A stretch of DNA of 64,000 bases from Oharaeibacter diazotrophicus (GCF_004362745.1 NZ_SNXY01000006.1:1302001-1366000); one strand, 5' to 3'; shown: positions 54,160 through 63,194, numbered from the stretch's first letter. Notes: a model not told the origin generated them from the sequence alone. A program made the numbers and translations.

Positions 54160-54525
54160 TCAGCTCGCGTGGTGGACGACGTGGCTCGACAGGAAGCGCG
54201 CCAGCTCCGCGTCGGTGCGCGAGAAGCGGTCGACCGGCTCGATGCGGACGGTGGCGAGCACCGAGCCGAGCTCGTTGGCGGAGATCGCCAGGGAGACGCC
54301 CCGGTTCACGGTGCCACGGCTCTCGATGGTCGCGAGGATCGAGGCGGCCATGTCCTTGCGGGTCTCGTGCGCTTCCGGCTCCGCCGAGGAGACCTCGGCC
54401 TGGAACATCGCGATCACGTCTTCCCAGATCGCCTTCGGGACCGGGTTGGCGGTGCCCTCGGTCTTGTTGATCAGCCACAGGTCGTCTTCGTCGTCCAGGT
54501 TACCGACGAGATAGTAGTCAGCCAT
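54160..54525 (-). CDS. 121-aa protein heading the YcaO-TfuA operon
   Basis: The product is acidic and soluble, has no Cys and no signal peptide. It reads MADYYLVGNLDDEDDLWLINKTEG, then a helical SSAEPEAHETRKDMAASILATIESRGTVNRGVSLAISANELGSVLATVRIEPV, ending RTDAELARFLSSHVVHHAS. GAGAGGGAC precedes the ATG. It lies 4 bp upstream of ycaO and is first in the operon, the place where a precursor or peptide-recognition partner would be expected. The length and lack of a repetitive or Gly/Ser/Cys-rich core argue against a classical precursor. No family recognised. Confidence 0.75.
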   Translation of the reverse strand: MADYYLVGNLDDEDDLWLINKTEGTANPVPKAIWEDVIAMFQAEVSSAEPEAHETRKDMAASILATIESRGTVNRGVSLAISANELGSVLATVRIEPVDRFSRTDAELARFLSSHVVHHAS

Positions 54526-54649
54526 GGCGTGTCCCTCTCGCTCCCCCCGAGGTCGCCGGAGCACCCGAATCACCGGGTGAGGCACCAAAGGGTTAACGAG
54601 CGGTAAACGGGAGGGCGTGACCGAGCCGTGATCGGATTTGTGCGGCCTG

Positions 54650-56632
54650 TCACGGCAGACCGGCGGCGCGCAGGCCGTCGATCAGGTTGCGGGTGTCGTC
54701 GGAATTGCGGTTGGGTACGATGTTCCAGAGCTGCTCGGTGCGGAAGTCCGGGAAGGTCTCGCGCACGGCCCGGGCGTAGCGCTCGGCGGCCTCGCGGTCG
54801 CCGGCGCGGGCGGCGGAGGCGGCGAGCAGGCGGGCGGTCGCCGGGTTGCGCGCCACCGGCGACAGCGCGGCGAGCGCGTCCTCGAACTGGGCGACCTGAT
54901 AGAAGATGCTGCCGCGGACCCAGTGGTAGTAGTCCGGCGGCACCGGGTTGAGCCGGAGCGCCCGGCCGATCGCGTCGAGCCCGGCGGCGGGGTCGCCCGC
55001 GTGGGCGAGCGCGTCGGCGTAGTCGGCCAGGAGGTCGGCGTCGTGGGGGTTGAGGTCGACCGCGCGGCGGAAGCACTCGAGGCTGTCGTCGTGGTGCTTG
55101 CGGTAGAGCTTGGCGAAGCCGGCCTCGCGGTGGCCGCGGGCGTCGTCGGGATCGCGCTCCACCGCGGCGGCGGCGAGCGCGGTCGCCTCCTCGAGCAGTT
55201 CGGGCGTCGGCGCGCCGCGCACCAGCCATTCCAGGCTGTGGGTGCGGGCGAGGCCGGCGTAGGTCGCGGCGAAGCTGTCGTCGAGCCGGGTGGAATCGCG
55301 GAACACCTTGCGCGCGCGGCGCAGGTCCCTGAGGTCCGTGCTCTGCAGGAAGCGCCGGCCCTCGAGGAAGAGCCGGTAGGCGGACGGATCCTTGGGCGTC
55401 GCCGGCGGCGCCAGCTGGGCGCGGTCGATCGCGTCGGCGGTCCACGACACGATGCGCGCGGTGATCTCGCGGTGGACGCCGCGCAGGTCGTCGCGCGGCA
55501 GCGCCACCTCCTGGGCCCAGATTACCTCGTCGGTCGCCACCTCGGTGAGGCGCAGACCGAGGTGCAGCGCGCTGCCGTCGATCCGGCCGGAGGCGAACAG
55601 CGCAAAGTCGCACCAGGGCTTGTCGCGCTCGCGCCCGCGCGGACGGGCGCCGTGCAGCAGGCTGGTGTGGGCGGCGATGATGCGGAAGCTGCGATAGCGG
55701 CTGAGGCCGACCGTGATGTCCTCGAGCAGCGCATAGGCGCGCGACTGCGCCCAGCGCTCGAAGGCGGTGGTCGGAGGCAGGATGGCGATGCGCGGCCGGT
55801 CCCGCGTCGCGGACGGCCCCGGTGGCGTCGGCGCCGCCGGCTCGGCCGGCACCGGCGCGATGCCGAGCCCGAGCACCCGCTCCGCGGTCGCCACGGTCTC
55901 CGGCTGCGGCGGTTCGCCGAGTTCGGCGAGCAGCGCCTGCCGGCAGGTGGCATAGGCGCGCCGCGCCGCCGCGATGTCGCCGACGGCGGCGTGGGCGCGC
56001 ATCATCGCGCGATAGGCGGCCTCGTGGGTGTTGTCGCGCGCGGCGAGGCGCGTGGCGATCGCCAGCGACACCTCCGGCGGCGCCGCCCCGGCCTCGAGCA
56101 GGGCGACCGCGGCGGCGATCCAGGAGAAGCGGAAGCGCTCGCGCTCGGCGGTGAGCCAATCGTCGAGGCTGGTCTCGCCGGTGCGCACGCCCTCGAGCAG
56201 GTCTCGGTCGTAGCGGCACAACAGCCCCGACAGCGCCGGCCACTCGCGCCGCCTCGTCAGGCCGGCGACGTCCGCGTCGAGCCAGTCGACGAGGTCGATC
56301 GCGGTGGCGTCGGCGAGGCGGATCCATTCGGCGTCGACGACGATCAGTACGAACCCGGACGAGCGCTGCAGTCGCGTGATCCGGCTGAGCAACTGGCGGA
56401 GGTTGGCGTTGGCCTGCGCCGGGCCGGCCGATCCCCACAAGAGGTCGCGCAGCTTCGAGCGGATCATCCGCCGCCCGGGCGCGAGCGCCAGCGTGGCCGC
56501 GATGAAATAGGCCTTGTCGGGAATCGCGACGGTCGTCGCACCGACGTAGAGCGCGGGTGCGCCGAGCAGTTCCAGCCGGGCGGCGTGACGTCCGTCGTCG
56601 CCACCGCCGAGATCTCCGAGCGCCATGTCCAC
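54650..56632 (-). CDS. BTAD-TolB-TPR transcriptional regulator (SARP/AfsR-like)
   Basis: This 660-aa protein has an N-terminal OmpR-type DNA-binding region (LELLGAPALYVGATTVAIPDKAYFIAATLALAPGRRMIRSKLRDLLWG, about 20-67, then ANANLRQLLSRITRLQ), a BTAD helical domain (about 115-250), a TolB-like alpha/beta domain from RPRIAILPPTTAFERWAQSRAYALLEDI (about 280-400) and C-terminal TPRs (DSFAATYAGLARTHSLEW; DPDDARGHREAGFAKLYRKHHDDSLECFRRAVDLNP; GDPAAGLDAIGRALRLNP). It has no receiver domain or membrane anchor. It lies 124 bp upstream of the YcaO operon on the same strand and is the natural candidate for its activator. Confidence 0.88.
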   Translation of the reverse strand: MDMALGDLGGGDDGRHAARLELLGAPALYVGATTVAIPDKAYFIAATLALAPGRRMIRSKLRDLLWGSAGPAQANANLRQLLSRITRLQRSSGFVLIVVDAEWIRLADATAIDLVDWLDADVAGLTRRREWPALSGLLCRYDRDLLEGVRTGETSLDDWLTAERERFRFSWIAAAVALLEAGAAPPEVSLAIATRLAARDNTHEAAYRAMMRAHAAVGDIAAARRAYATCRQALLAELGEPPQPETVATAERVLGLGIAPVPAEPAAPTPPGPSATRDRPRIAILPPTTAFERWAQSRAYALLEDITVGLSRYRSFRIIAAHTSLLHGARPRGRERDKPWCDFALFASGRIDGSALHLGLRLTEVATDEVIWAQEVALPRDDLRGVHREITARIVSWTADAIDRAQLAPPATPKDPSAYRLFLEGRRFLQSTDLRDLRRARKVFRDSTRLDDSFAATYAGLARTHSLEWLVRGAPTPELLEEATALAAAAVERDPDDARGHREAGFAKLYRKHHDDSLECFRRAVDLNPHDADLLADYADALAHAGDPAAGLDAIGRALRLNPVPPDYYHWVRGSIFYQVAQFEDALAALSPVARNPATARLLAASAARAGDREAAERYARAVRETFPDFRTEQLWNIVPNRNSDDTRNLIDGLRAAGLP

Positions 56633-57122
56633 GTGCAGAACTCCGCCACCCCGGGCCCGGCCCGCCGCCGTCCGCCCGGCGCGCGCCGCCGCCGGGCTCG
56701 ACTTTGGCGACGCACCCGGCGAAAGGGGCGTCGCTGCGGTAGACCTTGGTAGAACAAATACAGTTTATGGCATCTCGCAGCCTTCGAGTCACGCCCGTGT
56801 CACGCCGCATGTCGGAGTGTCGGGACGCCTTTCGCGAGGCGGGCCCGTTCGGGCCCTCGACTGACGCGGTAGACCTTTGACTTCGTCCCAACCGGGGTGG
56901 CCGACACCCTCCCCCGCGTCACCCCGAGGCGACGCGGATCGGCGGGCCGGCTGCTCCGGTTGTTTTTTCCGGTTTGTTTCTCGCCGTCCGATTTTCTACG
57001 GCCGGACGATCGCATCGTCCACCGTTCGCGCGTTGATCCAGGTCAACGCGCCGCCCACACGGCGATGGGAGGTTGCTTCCGCCGGGCTCCGGAACCGAGA
57101 GCCCCCCGAGCGGAGGTCAGCC
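56633..57122. promoter_or_regulatory. Divergent gap with an anaerobox
   Basis: This 490-bp gap between the BTAD regulator and the DUF6455 gene holds no gene. Apart from the FNR/FixK site at 57033 it has AT-rich patches near 56750 and 56960-57000 that would suit promoters in both directions. Confidence 0.5.
57033..57046 (+). promoter_or_regulatory. FNR/FixK-type anaerobox
   Basis: TTGATCCAGGTCAA fits the FnrL/FixK consensus TTGAT-N4-(A/G)TCAA. It lies 76 bp before the DUF6455 start codon, a distance suited to class II activation. Confidence 0.8.
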
Positions 57123-57419
57123 ATGTGCGCCGATCACGACGACACCACCGAGCGAGCCTGCGGCGACGATTGCCCGTGCCGGTCCGCGGCCGCCCCCGAG
57201 GAGATGCGCCGGATGGTCCGCGCGCTCGGTGTCGACGGGCTGCTCCAGGACGCCGAGCGCGCCGAAGCCGGCGCGCTGTGCACCACCTGCACCGACCGTG
57301 ACGTCTGCCGCGACTGGCTCGACGTCGCCGCGATCCGCGGCGCCGACCACGCGCCGGACTTCTGCCTGAACGGCGAGCGCTTCGCCGCCCTCGCCTCCGA
57401 GGCGCCGGCTACCATCTGA
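57123..57419 (+). CDS. DUF6455-like Cys-rich small protein
   Basis: The 98-aa protein has nine Cys in a short length, including CGDDCPC near residue 13-19, ALCTTCTDRDVCRDWL (about 51-66) and DFCLNG (about 79-84), the latter two matching the DUF6455 C-x2-C-x5-C-x2-W and FC-N pattern. Metal or Fe-S/zinc binding is likely. Members are often under FNR/FixK control, which the anaerobox upstream supports. The ATG at 57123 follows GGAGG. Function unknown. Confidence 0.8.
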   Translation: MCADHDDTTERACGDDCPCRSAAAPEEMRRMVRALGVDGLLQDAERAEAGALCTTCTDRDVCRDWLDVAAIRGADHAPDFCLNGERFAALASEAPATI

Positions 57420-57450
57420 AGGTCCGGCGCGCGGACCCTCGCGTTCGCGC

Positions 57451-57570
57451 TCATACCGATCTCGCAAGGTCCCGACTCGTCGGGACCTTGCGAGATCTCG
57501 GCCTTTCGGTCGGCGCCCGGTCGGGCGTTCCTCGCCCACGAAGCTCCGGCCAGTGGTCGAGACCTTGCGA
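57451..57570 (-). repeat. Multi-hairpin intergenic repeat, copy 3 (inverted)
   Basis: This copy lies between two convergent genes, opposite in orientation to the others. Its long stem CTCGCAAGGTCCCGAC / GTCGGGACCTTGCGAG is perfect and carries an AAGG/CCTT change on both arms relative to AAAG/CTTT in other copies, a compensatory substitution. It can serve as a terminator for both neighbours. Confidence 0.85.
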
Positions 57571-57578
57571 GTCCGGCC

Positions 57579-59312
57579 TCACGCCGCGTCGCGGCGGTCC
57601 GGGGCGGGCGCCGCGGCCGTCGGCGCGGCGGTGTCCGCGCGCGCGGCCGGCGCACCCTTTTCCAGCATCTCGAGATAGGCCTTCGCCGGCACCGGCGGCG
57701 AGAAGACGTAGCCTTGCGCCGTCGCCACCCCGACGCGCTTCAGGTGCTCGAGCTGGTCCTGCGTCTCGACGCCCTCTGCGATGATGCCGAGGCCGAGTTG
57801 GTTGGCGAGTTCGACCAGGGTGTCGACGATCGTCTGCGACGAGTGGTCGGTGCCGATGTGGTCGATGAACATCTTGTCGATCTTGATGATGTCGACGCCG
57901 AGCTTCTGCAGGTAGGCGAGACCGCCGTGGCCGGTGCCGACGTCGTCGAGCGCGACCGCCGCGCCGAGCGCCTGGATCCGGCCGATGATGGCGCGCGACA
58001 GGTTGAGGTCCTTGAGCGGGTGCTGCTCGGTGACCTCGAAGCAGAGCTGATCGAAGGCGATGCCGCTGTCGCCGTAGATGTCCTGGATCTCGTCGAGGAT
58101 CTCGAGGTCGTTGAAGTGCATCGCCGTCAGGTTGATGCTGAGCTTGAGATGCGGGTTGCGCCGGTAGATCGCGGCGCAGTCCTCCACCGTCTTCGCCATC
58201 AGCTGGCGGGTGATGTCGCGGATCAGGCCGGTCGCCTCGGCGTAGGGCAGGAACTGGCCGGGCGGCACCATGGTGCCGTTCTCGCGCCGCCAGCGCACCA
58301 GCACCTCGCAGCCGCGGATCTCGCCGGTGAAGAGGTCGAACACCGGCTGGTAGTAGGGTACGAATTCCTGGTTCTCGACCGCCCGGGTGAAGGCGTCGCC
58401 GGCCTGACCGCGCCAGTTGTTCCAGAGATTGACCGCGAACACCGCGATGCCGGACAGGGTGGCGACCACCAGCACGATCGCGCGCAGCGGCGCCATGGTG
58501 TCCTCGGCCGCCACGGCCGAGGCGGAGGCGACCACCTTGATCGGGTAGCGGTGCGACGTCGCGGTCTCGACGATCGCGCCCGGCTCCTTCTCCGGCGCCC
58601 AGTTGCCGGCGGTGCGCAGCCAGACCGAACCGTCCTCGAGGAAGACCTCGATGCGGCTGGCGTCGCGGAAGTAGGAGGGGCCGGCGGCGACGTCCAGCAC
58701 GTCGCGGTCGAAGCGCGCCACGAGACGCTGGCGCGGATCGACGCGCAGCGTCACCACCGCCTGGCTGTCGCCGTTGCCCTTGAGGATGCCGATCATCACC
58801 GACGGATCGCCCGGATCGGCGGCCGGCAGGCGGGCCGGAAAGGCGAGCGCGCCCATCGGCTCGCCGCAGATCAGCGTGCCCGCCTCGTCGATCAGGCCGA
58901 TCTGCTGGACGTAGCTGGCCTGGAACGCGAGGTGGCCGTAGGCGGCGCGCGAATCGTAGCCGCAGTCCACCACCGCGCGCTTGCGCGCCTCGGCGAGCAG
59001 CGTCAGCCCCTCGCCGATCACGGCCTCGGCGCGCTCCAGCACGCGCTCGGCCATCTCGCGCGCCTCGACGCGGCCCTCCGCCAGTCCGTTGCGGGACAGC
59101 ACGTAGTCGGACACCATGATCGGCAGGCCGGCCATCAGGGCCGCCGCGATCGCGGTCTTTCCCCACTGCACCAACCGCCGCTTCAACGGATCGATCCCCG
59201 CAAAGGCACGCGCCCGGATCCGGGCCTTCGCCCGAGAATGCGGTGCCCGGATGAAGATTCGGTTCCGCTCCGCCGCCGGAACGCCCCAATCGCCGACGAC
59301 CTTCCCCCGCAC
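57579..59312 (-). CDS. CSS-EAL cyclic-di-GMP phosphodiesterase
   Basis: A 577-aa inner-membrane protein: first helix TAIAAALMAGLPIMVSDYVLS (about 53-73), a periplasmic CSS-type sensor with Cys in VVDCGYDS (about 116) and LICGEPMG (about 150), a second helix (PLRAIVLVVATLSGIAVFAVNLW) and a cytoplasmic EAL domain. Catalytic residues are all present: CEVLVRW, INLTAMHF, CFEVTEQ, ALDDVGTG, IKIDKMF, IIAEGVET and AQGY. It should hydrolyse c-di-GMP to pGpG, with activity tuned by periplasmic disulfide state as in PdeC. DDVGTG replaces the usual DDFGTG. Confidence 0.93.
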   Translation of the reverse strand: MRGKVVGDWGVPAAERNRIFIRAPHSRAKARIRARAFAGIDPLKRRLVQWGKTAIAAALMAGLPIMVSDYVLSRNGLAEGRVEAREMAERVLERAEAVIGEGLTLLAEARKRAVVDCGYDSRAAYGHLAFQASYVQQIGLIDEAGTLICGEPMGALAFPARLPAADPGDPSVMIGILKGNGDSQAVVTLRVDPRQRLVARFDRDVLDVAAGPSYFRDASRIEVFLEDGSVWLRTAGNWAPEKEPGAIVETATSHRYPIKVVASASAVAAEDTMAPLRAIVLVVATLSGIAVFAVNLWNNWRGQAGDAFTRAVENQEFVPYYQPVFDLFTGEIRGCEVLVRWRRENGTMVPPGQFLPYAEATGLIRDITRQLMAKTVEDCAAIYRRNPHLKLSINLTAMHFNDLEILDEIQDIYGDSGIAFDQLCFEVTEQHPLKDLNLSRAIIGRIQALGAAVALDDVGTGHGGLAYLQKLGVDIIKIDKMFIDHIGTDHSSQTIVDTLVELANQLGLGIIAEGVETQDQLEHLKRVGVATAQGYVFSPPVPAKAYLEMLEKGAPAARADTAAPTAAAPAPDRRDAA

Positions 59313-59487
59313 GCGCGGTCCGTATACGTTCGTTTCCGGGGGAGGTCCCCTTCGGGGGGCCGCAGGAGAGCTTCAGCTTGAACGGTCCGGTACCCTTGTT
59401 CCAAGGTGTCGCGCCGGCCCGGTGCACCGCGCCGCCGGACGGGACGACCGCACGCAATCGACGACCCTGCATTGTTGGGAGAAGAGC

Positions 59488-60645
59488 ATGAATTTCCCGC
59501 GTTCGGCGAAGGCGGGTGTCGCCGCGCTCGCCATCGGCGCCTTCACCACCCTTCCCGGTTGGGCCGCGACCGACCAGGAGATCACCGACGCGCTGACCAA
59601 GTTCTCCAAGGCCGGTGACGACAAGGCGGTGGTCGAACTCGGCACGCCGAAGAGGGAAGGCGACGCGCTGATCTACGGCAACGTCGTCGTCAAGGACCAG
59701 GGCGGCACCCGGGAGACCCGGATCGCGACCCTGAAGCTCGTCAACGCCGACCTCAACGGCAAGGGCGGGCTCAAGGCCGACTCACTCACCGCCGAGGGCA
59801 TCTCCGGCACCTCCGGCGACACCGCCGCGAAGGCCGAGAGCCTCGAGATCGTCAACTTCGACGCCACCCCGCCCGCCGCCCCGGGCGGCGAGGGCAAGGG
59901 GCGGATGGACAGCCTGACGATCACCGCGATGGAGATCACCGAGAAGGACAAGCCGCCGGTCACGATCGGCAGCCTCGGCGTGGAGGCGTCCGACTTCGTC
60001 GACGACTATCCGCACACGCTGTCGCTCTCGGTCGAGAACATCGTGGTCGATCCGGCCACCGCGGCGGCCGGCGGCATCGACACCGCCCCGCTGAAGGCGC
60101 TCGGCTACGACAAGCTCAACCTGTCGGTCTATGCCGGCGGCGCCTGGGACCAGCCGTCCGGCACGCTGACGCTCGACGAGTTCAGCGTCGAGGGCGCCGA
60201 CATGGGCACGCTCACCCTGACCGGCACGATCGGCGGCGTCACCGCCGACGTGATGAAGGCGCTCGGCCAGCCGAACCCGCCGCCGGACCTGATCACCAAG
60301 CTGACCCTCTCCGACGCCTCGCTGACCTACGAGGACGCCTCGCTGACCGGCCGCGTGCTCGACATGCAGGCCAAGCAGATGGGCCAGGAGAAGGAGGCCT
60401 TCGTCGGCCAGATCACGGCGGCGCTGCCGATGATGCTGGCCGCGCTGCAGAATCCGCCCTTCCAGGACAAGGTGGCCGCCGCCGCCGGCGCCTTCCTCAA
60501 GGACCCGAAGAACCTGCAGATCACCGTCGCGCCGGAGAAGCCGGTTCCCGTCGCCGAGATCGTCGGCACGGCCCAGACCGCGCCGCAGACGCTGCCCGAC
60601 GCGCTGAAGGCCGACGTCCAGGCCAACGTCGAACTCGAGGAGTGA
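59488..60645 (+). CDS. Secreted protein of unknown family (paralog 1)
   Basis: This 385-aa product has a signal peptide (NFPRSAKAGVAALAIGAFTTLPGWAAT) and a mature part made of repeated beta-strand phrases such as RIATLKLVNADLNGKGGLKADSLTAEGISG, MDSLTITAMEITEKDK and TLTLDEFSVEGADMGTLTLTGTIGG. It ends with a helical region AFVGQITAALPMMLAAL.. and VPVAEIVGTAQTAPQTLPDALKADVQANVELEE. The same architecture and C-terminal phrase recur in the gene at 60917. The repeated-strand style recalls beta-helical or AsmA-like proteins, but no family is assigned. Confidence 0.78.
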   Translation: MNFPRSAKAGVAALAIGAFTTLPGWAATDQEITDALTKFSKAGDDKAVVELGTPKREGDALIYGNVVVKDQGGTRETRIATLKLVNADLNGKGGLKADSLTAEGISGTSGDTAAKAESLEIVNFDATPPAAPGGEGKGRMDSLTITAMEITEKDKPPVTIGSLGVEASDFVDDYPHTLSLSVENIVVDPATAAAGGIDTAPLKALGYDKLNLSVYAGGAWDQPSGTLTLDEFSVEGADMGTLTLTGTIGGVTADVMKALGQPNPPPDLITKLTLSDASLTYEDASLTGRVLDMQAKQMGQEKEAFVGQITAALPMMLAALQNPPFQDKVAAAAGAFLKDPKNLQITVAPEKPVPVAEIVGTAQTAPQTLPDALKADVQANVELEE

Positions 60646-60655
60646 GACCGAGCGC

Positions 60656-60775
60656 GCAAAGCTCCGACCCGTGGTCGGCGCTCTGCGCGCGAGAAGCGCC
60701 CGACCGTGCGCCGGCCGGATGGCCGAAACCTCGTGAAGTCCCGACAAGTCGGGACTTTGCGAGACGGGTACGAGA
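60656..60775 (+). repeat. Multi-hairpin intergenic repeat, copy 4
   Basis: This intact copy begins 11 bp after the stop of the first paralog. Stems are CCGACC/GGTCGG, GCGCCCG/CG.GCGC, CGGCC-GGAT-GGCCG and AAGTCCCGAC/GTCGGGACTT. It separates the two paralogous genes. Confidence 0.85.
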
Positions 60776-60916
60776 CCCCGGCGGCGGGGCCGGCGCGCAG
60801 GGCGCGTCGACGGTCCCGCCGCCTCCCTTTCGTCGACGGCCCCACCGGACGGGCGGGGCGGATTTTCAAGTGCGCGGCCCGACATGCCGGGCCCCCGATT
60901 CGAGAGCGGTGCCCCG

Positions 60917-63073
60917 ATGACGTCGTCCGCCAAGGTCCGGCTCGCCGCCGGTCTTTTCTTCGCCCTCCACGCCTCCACCGCCCTCGCCGGCCCGCGCGCC
61001 GATCTGGTGCGCGACTGGCTGACCGCGAGTTCCTTCGGCCTGCCGGTGACGATCGGCGCCGTCCGCGAGGAGCCGCGGTCGCAGTCGGTCGTCCTCGAGA
61101 ACGTCGTGATCGGCGATCTCGAGAAGGATTTCGTGACGATCGTCTACCCCACCCTGACCGTCGAGGATCCGCGCCGCACGCCGACCGGCGACTTCGCCGC
61201 CCACGCGATCCGCATCGCCGGGATGAAGGCCGATGTGCGCCTCGACATGGAGCACTGGGTCCCCGACCTCGCCGCCCTCTCCAAGGCGAACGACGAGGGA
61301 TCCGACCCGATGGTTCCGGACGGCGGGCAGACGGAGGACGATGCCGCCGGCGGCAACGCCGCGGACGGCAACGGCGCCACCGCGGACGGCGCGACGCCCG
61401 ACGAGCCTGCCACCGCCGAGAAGCCCCCGGTCGCACGGCTCTCCTTCCAGGCCGAGACCTTCGTCGTCGAGCGCTTCGTGTCGCCCTTCGCGAGCCCAAC
61501 CTTCGACGCGAAGGCGAGCAGCTTCGACAAGGCGATCGCAATCGCCCGTTGGAGTACCCGCATCCGTACGGACTGGGCCGAGTACACCAACGCCGACTAC
61601 GATACGACCGACGCCGCCGGCGGCACGACCAAGGTCTCCTACGGCAGCATCTACCTCTCCGGCATGCACGACGGCCGGATCGAACGGTCCGGCGCGAAGT
61701 CCATCGAGGAGACGATCGCCGCGAACGGTACCGACGCCAAGGTCACGATCGGCGAGACGTCGACGCGCGGCGCCGACATCGGCGCTTATCTCGACGCCTT
61801 CGACCCCGCCGCCTATGTCGATGGCAAGGGCGACGGCCGCTGGCACACCCTCGTGGCCGAGGCCGGCTATCGCGACATCCGCGTCGAGTTCGACGGCGGG
61901 GTCCTCGCCGTCGGCGACGTCACCACCACCGGGGCGCGTATCCGCCAAACGCCGAAGCCCGCCATGGCCATCTTCCAGGCGTTGTTCGCCGACCCGAAGC
62001 TGCCGGAGCGCGACCCGCTCGCCTTCGCGCGCGACGTTCTGCCAAACGTCACCGGACTCTTCGGCTTCGATCAGGTCAAGGTGACGGACATCTCGGTCGA
62101 CGCGCCCGACGACATCACCTTCCGGCTCGGCGAGATCGCCGTCGACCAGGCCGACGCCGACGGGATCGGCGCGATCACCTTCCGCAACGGCGAACTGAAG
62201 GCCGGCGAAGCCGGCTCCGGCTCGCTCAACCTCGTCACGCTCGGCAATCTGAAGTTCGGCTCGCTCGGTGCCCTGCTCTCGCTCGCCGACGCCTCCAAGA
62301 CCGCGGAAGGTCCCTCGCCGCAGGCCATGATGGACGCCGTGCTCGACGGCTCGCCGACGCTCGACTTCCTCGAGGTCGCCGGCCTCGCGATCGAGACGCC
62401 GCAGGGCAACCTCGGCCTCGACAGCTTCGCGATTACCGAGGGCGACTGGTACAAGGCGCTCGCCCGCCGCTACGACCTGTCGTTCAGCCGCGCCTTCCTG
62501 CCGGTGGCGATGATCACCGATCCGGACGCCAAGGAGCAGCTGACCGCGATGGGCTACGACCAGGTCGCGGTCTCCGGCGCGGCCACCATGACCTGGGATA
62601 CCGACAAGGGCGATGTCCACCTCGAGGACGCCACCGTGAAGGTCGCCGACATGGGCGTGCTCTCCGGCGACGTCCACCTCGGCAACCTGCCGCTGTCGAT
62701 CTTCCTCGATCCGGCGACGATCGAGGCGCGGATGCAGGAGGGCACCCTGGTGTCGGGCTCGATCGGCTTCGGCAACGCCGGCGTGGTCGAACGCGCCTTC
62801 GAGGTCCAGGCCAAGAAGCTCAACCAGAAGCCCGACGACTTCCGCAAGAGCGTCGGCGACGCCATGCCCCTGATGCTCGGCTTCCTCGACGACCAGCGCA
62901 TCCAGCAGAAATTCGCCGACGTGCTGAAGACCTTCCTGAACGACCCCCAGTCGATCGTCCTCACCCTCGCCCCCACCGCCCCGCTCCCCTTCTCCGCCCT
63001 CGCCGCGATCCAGACCGAGGCCCCGGGCGAGGTGCTGGATCTCCTGAAGGTGGACGTGAAGGCGAACGAGTGA
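60917..63073 (+). CDS. Secreted protein of unknown family (paralog 2, larger)
   Basis: A 718-aa relative of the preceding gene. Signal peptide [20 protein letters not shown] is followed by strand-rich repeats ([46 protein letters not shown]-type phrases; [35 protein letters not shown]) and an acidic Gly/Ala/Thr linker near 135-175. The C-terminal part ([37 protein letters not shown] and [37 protein letters not shown]) matches paralog 1. The ATG at 60917 directly precedes the signal peptide. Localisation to periplasm is inferred; function unknown. Confidence 0.8.
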   Translation: MTSSAKVRLAAGLFFALHASTALAGPRADLVRDWLTASSFGLPVTIGAVREEPRSQSVVLENVVIGDLEKDFVTIVYPTLTVEDPRRTPTGDFAAHAIRIAGMKADVRLDMEHWVPDLAALSKANDEGSDPMVPDGGQTEDDAAGGNAADGNGATADGATPDEPATAEKPPVARLSFQAETFVVERFVSPFASPTFDAKASSFDKAIAIARWSTRIRTDWAEYTNADYDTTDAAGGTTKVSYGSIYLSGMHDGRIERSGAKSIEETIAANGTDAKVTIGETSTRGADIGAYLDAFDPAAYVDGKGDGRWHTLVAEAGYRDIRVEFDGGVLAVGDVTTTGARIRQTPKPAMAIFQALFADPKLPERDPLAFARDVLPNVTGLFGFDQVKVTDISVDAPDDITFRLGEIAVDQADADGIGAITFRNGELKAGEAGSGSLNLVTLGNLKFGSLGALLSLADASKTAEGPSPQAMMDAVLDGSPTLDFLEVAGLAIETPQGNLGLDSFAITEGDWYKALARRYDLSFSRAFLPVAMITDPDAKEQLTAMGYDQVAVSGAATMTWDTDKGDVHLEDATVKVADMGVLSGDVHLGNLPLSIFLDPATIEARMQEGTLVSGSIGFGNAGVVERAFEVQAKKLNQKPDDFRKSVGDAMPLMLGFLDDQRIQQKFADVLKTFLNDPQSIVLTLAPTAPLPFSALAAIQTEAPGEVLDLLKVDVKANE

Positions 63074-63156
63074 GGCAGTCGGCAGTCGGCAGTCGGCAGT
63101 CGGCAGTCGGCAGTCGGCAGTCGGCAGTCGGCAGTCGGCAGTCGGCAGTCGGCAGT
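63074..63156 (+). repeat. 7-bp tandem repeat (GGCAGTC), 11 full units
   Basis: Eleven perfect GGCAGTC units run from 63074 to 63150 and end with a partial GGCAGT. The array starts at the base after the TGA stop of paralog 2. A period of seven is not a multiple of three, so the array is non-coding. It is a likely variable-number locus. Confidence 0.95.
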
Positions 63157-63194
63157 GAACATCCGCCGGAGTGCGCGTCCCTGTCCATCCCTCG

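Noticed and set aside
63074-63156. CRISPR array or coding repeat
   Set aside because: The unit is only 7 bp with no spacers, and the apparent repeat peptides arise in every frame because seven is not a multiple of three.
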